This document shows, piece after piece, positions 59,021 to 64,000 of a stretch of DNA of 64,000 nt (within the stretch, counting starts at the first letter, position 1; the number at the start of each line of letters is the position of its first letter). The notes beneath the pieces were generated by a model. That model did not search any database. It had not been told where the DNA came from and saw only the letters and a program-made list of their open reading frames with translations. Made by a program: the position numbers and the translations under genes. Source of the DNA: Thorsellia anophelis DSM 18579 (lineage in GTDB: Bacteria; Pseudomonadota; Gammaproteobacteria; Enterobacterales; Thorselliaceae); assembly GCF_900111395.1 (NCBI RefSeq), contig NZ_FOHV01000015.1, forward strand, positions 1 through 64,000, given 5' to 3'.

Positions 59021-61186
59021 TTACTCACCATCTTGTGAATTAGATTCACTCGAAATTTCTGCAGTCGGTGACTCTAATGCTGTTTCTACAGGGTTTTCAT
59101 TTGTTCCTTGGGCCTCTTTTATGCTAAGTCTGACTCTGCCTTGTCTATCAATTTCCAATACTTTGACAGGTACTTCTTGACCCACTTCTAGGTAATCCGC
59201 AATTCTCTCAATACGTTTATCAACGATTTGTGAGATATGGACTAGCCCTTCTTTACCACCAGCAAAGCTAACAAAGGCGCCAAAATCGACTAAACGTACT
59301 ACTTTACCAGTATAAATACGACCTACTTCAACTTCTGCAGTAATTTCTTCAATACGTCTTATAGCATGTTGTGCTTTTTCATTATCAGATGATGCAATTT
59401 TCACAAGACCATTATCATCAATTTCGATAGTTGTTCCTGTTTCCTCTGTTAATGCACGAATTACAGCACCGCCTTTACCAATAATATCTTTAATCTTATC
59501 TGGGCTGACTTTAATAGTATGAATTCTTGGTGCAAACTCTGAAATTTGGACGCTTGGAGTATTAATCGTGCTTTCCATTACATCTAAAATATGTAATCTT
59601 GCACCTTTAGCTTGATTCAAAGCAATGTGCATAATTTCTTTTGTGATACCTTCAATTTTAATATCCATTTGCAAAGCTGTAATTCCATCTTTACTGCCCG
59701 CAACTTTAAAATCCATATCACCAAGATGATCCTCATCACCTAAAATATCAGATAGAACAACAAATTGGTCACCTTCTTTCACCAGACCCATTGCTATACC
59801 AGCAACTGCTGAACGAATTGGCACACCTGCATCCATTAATGCTAATGACGCACCACAAACTGAAGCCATAGATGACGAACCATTTGATTCCGTAATTTCA
59901 GATACAACCCGGACAGTATAAGGAAAATCAGCTGCAGATGGCATAACTGCCGCAACACCACGTTTTGCTAATCTACCATGGCCAATTTCACGACGCTTTG
60001 GAGAACCCACCATACCTGTTTCACCTACAGAATAAGGAGGGAAATTATAATGAAGCATAAAACGGTCTGTTTTTTCACCAATTAGTTCATCAATCACTTG
60101 TGCGTCTCTTTCAGTACCTAATGTAACTGTTACAAGTGCTTGAGTTTCACCACGAGTAAACAAGGCAGAACCATGAGTACGTGGTAATACGCCAGTACGC
60201 ACATCAAGGCCACGTATCATATCTTTTTCACGTCCATCAATTCTAGGTGCACCATTAATCACTCTATTACGTACAATATGGCTTTCTAATGAACTTAATG
60301 CAGATAGGATCTCACCTTCATCTAAAGTTTCATCTTGCTCAATTAATGCTGCACAGACCGACTCTTTGATATTTTCAACTTCTGTATAACGTTGCTGTTT
60401 TTCAATGATTTGATACGCTTCAGTCAAACGAGCTTCCGCTAAAGCTTTAACACTTTGTGCAAGTGCATGATTAGCCTCAGGTGGAGTCCAATCCCATTTA
60501 GGTTTACCTGCTTTAGCTGCAAAAGCTTGTATTTCACGAATAACAACTTGTTGCTGATCATGCCCAAACACTACAGCACCTAACATTTCATCTTCACTTA
60601 ATATATCGGCTTCTGACTCAACCATTAAAACCGCATTTTCTGTCCCTGCGACGACTAAATCAAGGCGGCTCACTTTAAGTTCACTTGTTGTTGGATTAAG
60701 TACATATTGATCATTAATATAGCCAACTCTCGCAGCACCGATTGGGCCATTGAAAGGGATACCAGAAATAGCTAATGCAGCAGAGGCACCTATCATTGCT
60801 ACTATATCAGGATTAACTTCCTGATTGACTGACATGACAGTTGCAACAATTTGAACTTCATTAAGAAAACCTTCTGGAAAAAGAGGGCGTAATGGTCTGT
60901 CAATTAATCTAGAAATTAATGTTTCACCTTCACTTGGTCTACCTTCTCTTCTGAAAAAACTTCCTGGTATTTTTCCTGCAGCATAAGTTCTTTCTTGATA
61001 ATTTACCGTTAATGGAAAAAAGTCTTGTCCTGGCTTAGTTTTCTTTTGACCTACAACAGTTACAAATACAGCAGTGTCATCTACACTAACCATAACTGCA
61101 CCAGTAGCTTGTCTTGCCATCATGTTTGTTTCTAACGTAACTGTATGTTGACCATATTTAAATTCATGTACAATAGGTGTTAACAC
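59021..61186 (-). CDS. pnp: Polyribonucleotide nucleotidyltransferase (PNPase)
   Basis: Phosphorolytic 3'-5' exoribonuclease of the RNA degradosome. The 721-residue product (E. coli 711) has two RNase PH domains ([32 protein letters not shown] and [14 protein letters not shown]), then a KH domain ([17 protein letters not shown]). An S1 domain ([20 protein letters not shown]) and a short acidic/Ser tail complete it. GAGGAATAAT precedes the ATG. rpsO lies upstream on the same strand. Confidence 0.98.
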   Translation of the reverse strand: MLTPIVHEFKYGQHTVTLETNMMARQATGAVMVSVDDTAVFVTVVGQKKTKPGQDFFPLTVNYQERTYAAGKIPGSFFRREGRPSEGETLISRLIDRPLRPLFPEGFLNEVQIVATVMSVNQEVNPDIVAMIGASAALAISGIPFNGPIGAARVGYINDQYVLNPTTSELKVSRLDLVVAGTENAVLMVESEADILSEDEMLGAVVFGHDQQQVVIREIQAFAAKAGKPKWDWTPPEANHALAQSVKALAEARLTEAYQIIEKQQRYTEVENIKESVCAALIEQDETLDEGEILSALSSLESHIVRNRVINGAPRIDGREKDMIRGLDVRTGVLPRTHGSALFTRGETQALVTVTLGTERDAQVIDELIGEKTDRFMLHYNFPPYSVGETGMVGSPKRREIGHGRLAKRGVAAVMPSAADFPYTVRVVSEITESNGSSSMASVCGASLALMDAGVPIRSAVAGIAMGLVKEGDQFVVLSDILGDEDHLGDMDFKVAGSKDGITALQMDIKIEGITKEIMHIALNQAKGARLHILDVMESTINTPSVQISEFAPRIHTIKVSPDKIKDIIGKGGAVIRALTEETGTTIEIDDNGLVKIASSDNEKAQHAIRRIEEITAEVEVGRIYTGKVVRLVDFGAFVSFAGGKEGLVHISQIVDKRIERIADYLEVGQEVPVKVLEIDRQGRVRLSIKEAQGTNENPVETALESPTAEISSESNSQDGE

Positions 61187-61690
61187 TATATTATTCCTCT
61201 ATAATTTTTCGCCACACGGCATCTTCATATTTTCTCAAATCAACAATTTTTTATTTTGCAAAAATTTATCTAATGAGCCTATTTTATTTCTATTTCACAT
61301 TGACTACTTTTAGTATCAATCAGCTCGCAAGCTAACCATTGTAATCTATTTGATTTTTATATATCTATTATTTATCTAATTTTACATTGAAAATTAATAA
61401 CACATTACGAACCATAATATTCTGAGTCTACTTTACAAAACAGTTAATTTACTCATCACTAAACCTATACATAGTACATTTAAGCCTAATGATTAGTATC
61501 AATTATTACAATCTAGCTGGGATCACATTGATATCTTGATAAGTATCGTTAAGCTTCATCCTTCTTGCTTATGAAGAGACTACTTCAAATGCTCTTATAA
61601 TAAGAAATAATATTGCCTTATCATAAAAACACTTTTTAATATCACTATTTAGTTAAAAACACTGTTTACTTTAAAAAATTAAGCTATAAA
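61187..61690. other. Long pnp leader / rpsO-pnp intergenic region
   Basis: 504 bp upstream of pnp, with a short inverted repeat CTTCAT...ATGAAG (61557-61578 region). In E. coli the pnp leader hairpin is cut by RNase III and used for autoregulation. A comparable leader is plausible here, but no conserved sequence was recognised. No ORF. Confidence 0.4.
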
Positions 61691-61712
61691 TAAAGGGGCT
61701 TTCGCCCCTTTA
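61691..61712 (-). terminator. rpsO terminator/attenuator
   Basis: TAAAGGGGC - TTTC - GCCCCTTTA, a perfect 9-bp GC-rich stem 17 bp past the rpsO stop; on the minus strand TTTATAG follows. Corresponds to the terminator between rpsO and pnp in E. coli. Confidence 0.75.
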
Positions 61713-61728
61713 TCAAGATCATACCTAA

Positions 61729-61998
61729 TTAACGACGTAAACCTAAACGTGCGATTAGCGCAGTATAACGTGGCACACTTTTACCTTTAAGGTAATCTAG
61801 TAAGCTACGACGTTGAGCAACCATACGTAATAAACCACGGCGACCATGATGATCTTTTTTATGATCAGAAAAATGCGATTGTAAATCATTTATTCTTGCA
61901 GTTAATAATGCGATTTGAACTTCAGTTGACCCTGTATCATTCGCATCACGACCATATTCAGCAACAATTTGTGCTTTCACTTCTGCAGTTAGAGACAT
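61729..61998 (-). CDS. rpsO: 30S ribosomal protein S15
   Basis: Primary 16S-binding protein of the 30S platform. Its 89 residues equal the E. coli length: [20 protein letters not shown], then [19 protein letters not shown] and [31 protein letters not shown] precedes the ATG. Followed by pnp. Confidence 0.99.
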   Translation of the reverse strand: MSLTAEVKAQIVAEYGRDANDTGSTEVQIALLTARINDLQSHFSDHKKDHHGRRGLLRMVAQRRSLLDYLKGKSVPRYTALIARLGLRR

Positions 61999-62266
61999 GT
62001 TCTCTCCTAAAATATTATATTATTGAAAAAATTAAGGCGCCGATCTCTAATTCAGCGCCAATATGCATTTATGCAAGACTATTGTACGCTTTGATCTAAA
62101 CAATCGCAAGTAGCTAAAAAAATTTGAGAAGATTTTGAGGATTTTATCTTAACTATTAAGCCTAAGACTTATGAATTGATACATTGCAGGTGAAGCATTT
62201 ACAGACAATTATTGCTTTAACATTATTTTTCACAATAAAAATACTGTGCACTCAAAAAATTATACT

Positions 62267-63256
62267 TTAACGGATATTATATTGTTTAAGCTTATTAGCA
62301 ATAGCAGTATGTGAAATACCAAGCCTACTGCCTAATTTTCTCGAACTAGGGTGTTTGATGTATAATTGCTGTAGAACTTGTTTTTCAAACTTCCCCATTA
62401 TGTCATCAAGTGTACCTGATAGTTGTTCCTCAGATAAATCAGACTCTTCAAAATAACTATTTGATAATTCTATATCATGTGTTCTAAACGTATCAAAAAC
62501 TAAATCATCTGCACTTAAATGCTCGGAATCTAACTGAACTAAGGATTGATACAATGTATTTTTTAATTGCCTGATATTTCCAGGCCAGTCAAGTGACATT
62601 AGTAACTGAGCGACATCAGCTGTACATCTAGGAGAAGTAATATTTAATTGCGCAGATAAATCAGATAATAAAAAATGCGCTAGTGGCATGATATCTAAAC
62701 GTCTCTCTCTAAGCGGTGGAATAGAAAGCGTTATCACATTAAGTCTATAATACAAGTCTTCCCTAAATTTTCCTTGTTTTACTAGAGAAAATAAATTTTT
62801 TTGGGTTGCGCAAATAATTCTAACATCGACAAAAACTTCTTTATCCTCTCCTACACGTCTAAATGTACCATCATTGATAAAACGCAAGAGTTTACTTTGC
62901 ATTTGGGAAGACATTTCTTCAATTTGGTCCAGTAATACCGTGCCATGGTTAGCCTGTTCAAAAAAGCCTTTTTTTTCTGTCGAAGGGCTCTGGCCATTAC
63001 CTACTAAAAATCCAAAGAGTTCACTTTCAACCGATTCATCTGGAATACCTGCACAGTTAAGTGCAAGAAAAGGATACATCACTCTAGAGCTTTCTTGATG
63101 ACAAGCTTTAGCAAGCATTTCTTTACCCGTTCCAGTTTCCCCTTCAATTAGAAGTGGCACATCCAGTTTAGCTGCTCTACGAGCATGCTTAATTAATTGT
63201 TTCATAGAATGGCTATTTGCTATCCATTCACTTAATGGTATGAGTTCACTTCTCAT
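62267..63256 (-). CDS. tyrR: TyrR, short form lacking the N-terminal sensor domains
   Basis: Regulator of aromatic amino acid synthesis and transport. The 329-residue product comprises an AAA+ domain (about 10-240) and a C-terminal HTH that is nearly TyrR-specific: HPSSRKLGSRLGISHTAIAN then KLKQYNIR. Walker A is EGETGTGKE, and later motifs include YYRLNVITLSIPPLRER and WPGNIRQL. The GAFTGA loop that contacts sigma-54 is missing, as in TyrR generally. The ACT and PAS domains of the 513-residue E. coli protein are absent, as in Haemophilus TyrR. Its ATG is one base past the zipA stop, so it is probably cotranscribed with zipA. Confidence 0.9.
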   Translation of the reverse strand: MRSELIPLSEWIANSHSMKQLIKHARRAAKLDVPLLIEGETGTGKEMLAKACHQESSRVMYPFLALNCAGIPDESVESELFGFLVGNGQSPSTEKKGFFEQANHGTVLLDQIEEMSSQMQSKLLRFINDGTFRRVGEDKEVFVDVRIICATQKNLFSLVKQGKFREDLYYRLNVITLSIPPLRERRLDIMPLAHFLLSDLSAQLNITSPRCTADVAQLLMSLDWPGNIRQLKNTLYQSLVQLDSEHLSADDLVFDTFRTHDIELSNSYFEESDLSEEQLSGTLDDIMGKFEKQVLQQLYIKHPSSRKLGSRLGISHTAIANKLKQYNIR

Positions 63257-63257
63257 G

Positions 63258-64000
63258 TTAAGAATTTTCTTCTACCCATTTTCTAATAGATAAACGGTGG
63301 TCCTCTATTTTCTGTGGCGTCAGTAAGCGTCTATTTTCGTCATATACATTTGCGCCGACATCATCAGCTATACGCTGGACAGTCTGTAGCATAAGTTTAA
63401 AATTTTGTAATGGTTGACCTGCTGTTGGCAATACCATAAAACATGTAATACCTGGTGTGGTAAAATCAATCATATTATTTGGTTCAAATATTCCTGGTTT
63501 AACCATATTCGCTACACTAAATAACACAGGGGTATCTGCAGATGACAAATGTCTATGGAAAATCGACATTTTACCAAAATGCAATCCTGAATTTAAAAAG
63601 CTGTTTAACAATAAATCTCCCCTTAGCGGTTGATCATTTATGCCAATAATATGAAAAACTATAACTAATTGAGGAATATCTGGAACAGGAGAAACTGGTG
63701 TTTCTATCTCTTCTTCTGTTTCAGGCTTATTATCAGCTAATGTTGATGATTTTAATTCACTCTCAACACCACCCTTGCCAGTATTAACATCATTCTGTTC
63801 AATGCTAATACTATCACTCTTAAGTGAAGATATAACAGTATGTTCGCTATGGCTTAAATCTTCAGTAACTTGCTCGTTATCCTTATCAGTATTATCATTT
63901 AATATCTGTTGCTTACTTAGATCATTTTCATCGAATGAAAATTCAGGCTGTTTATCATGAAATTTTTTATTGCGACTATTCTTATTTTTAGTTATGACAG
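63258..64000 (-). CDS. zipA: Cell division protein ZipA, C-terminal part (runs off the window)
   Basis: Membrane anchor that ties FtsZ to the inner membrane at the septum. The visible part is about 247 codons, open to the right edge. It holds a long charged linker (K/E/D/S/N-rich, residues encoded by 63680-64000), then the FtsZ-binding ZipA_C fold from about IPQLVIVFHIIGINDQPLRG through HFGKMSIFHRH and PNNMIDFTTPGITCFMVLPT to ENS at the stop. The N-terminal transmembrane helix lies outside the window. TTG at 63611 is inside the domain and is not a start. Confidence 0.93.
   Translation of the reverse strand, partial: VITKNKNSRNKKFHDKQPEFSFDENDLSKQQILNDNTDKDNEQVTEDLSHSEHTVISSLKSDSISIEQNDVNTGKGGVESELKSSTLADNKPETEEEIETPVSPVPDIPQLVIVFHIIGINDQPLRGDLLLNSFLNSGLHFGKMSIFHRHLSSADTPVLFSVANMVKPGIFEPNNMIDFTTPGITCFMVLPTAGQPLQNFKLMLQTVQRIADDVGANVYDENRRLLTPQKIEDHRLSIRKWVEENS

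Noticed and set aside
62267-63256. Sigma-54-dependent activator of another type
   Set aside because: The AAA+ domain looks like one, but the GAFTGA loop is missing and the C-terminal HTH is of the TyrR type.
63258-63611. Separate 117-residue protein starting at 63611
   Set aside because: The frame is open to the window edge and the TTG lies inside the ZipA FtsZ-binding domain.

Overview
The window is AT-rich gammaproteobacterial chromosome. Protein sequences and local gene order resemble enteric bacteria and Pasteurellaceae: panBCD, yibN-secB-gpsA-cysE/trmL, aroF-tyrA, rpsU-dnaG-rpoD-tRNA-Ile2, bolA/yajG/cyoABCDE, rpsO-pnp-nlpI-deaD, and clpB next to an rrn operon. Low G+C, a short Haemophilus-type TyrR, a full cytochrome bo operon and many decayed insertion sequences would suit an Orbaceae-like, host-associated relative (Gilliamella/Orbus type). 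That placement is inference; no 16S sequence lies inside the window.

Layout. 1-340: tandem P1/P2 promoters and boxB/boxA leader of an rRNA operon that starts just left of the window. 443-6046: clpB (minus, with a good sigma-32 promoter) and divergent mrcB (PBP1B). 6047-19777: an accessory island with an orphan coiled-coil lipoprotein, a flagellin gene broken by one in-frame stop, a 2531-residue autotransporter, fragments of ISAs1, IS66 and ISL3 transposases, a probable group II intron 5' fragment beside the autotransporter terminator, and two solo IS200/IS605-type ends. 19778-39413: housekeeping genes (fxsA, panBCD, fnr, bamE, tal, trmL, cysE, gpsA, secB, yibN, tpiA, slyD, aroF, tyrA, a Dabb protein, fkpA, ldhA) and the murR/murQ start of a MurNAc-6-P catabolic cluster, which a BadF-type sugar kinase closes at 40444. 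40445-41230: a second IS graveyard. 41231-46648: macromolecular synthesis operon, tRNA-Ile2 (CAU) and deoD. 46804-54476: cyoABCDE, yajG, a signal-bearing DUF1566-like gene with a probable frameshift, and bolA. 54555-64000: nadR, deaD, nlpI, pnp, rpsO, tyrR and the C-terminal part of zipA, which runs off the right edge.

How parts work together. The cyo promoter carries a near-consensus FNR site over its -35 box, and fnr itself is in the window, so oxygen control of the oxidase looks conserved. A short TyrR and two imperfect TyrR-box-like sites upstream of aroF suggest a local aromatic regulon; tyrA also has its own promoter with a hairpin at the 5' end of the transcript. murR, murQ and the kinase form a cell-wall sugar recycling module without a MurP transporter beside it.

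No clearly new defence or biosynthetic system was found. The most unusual material is in the two accessory stretches (6-19.8 kb and 40.4-41.2 kb) and around 53-54 kb. All calls come from reading the sequence; no database search was run.
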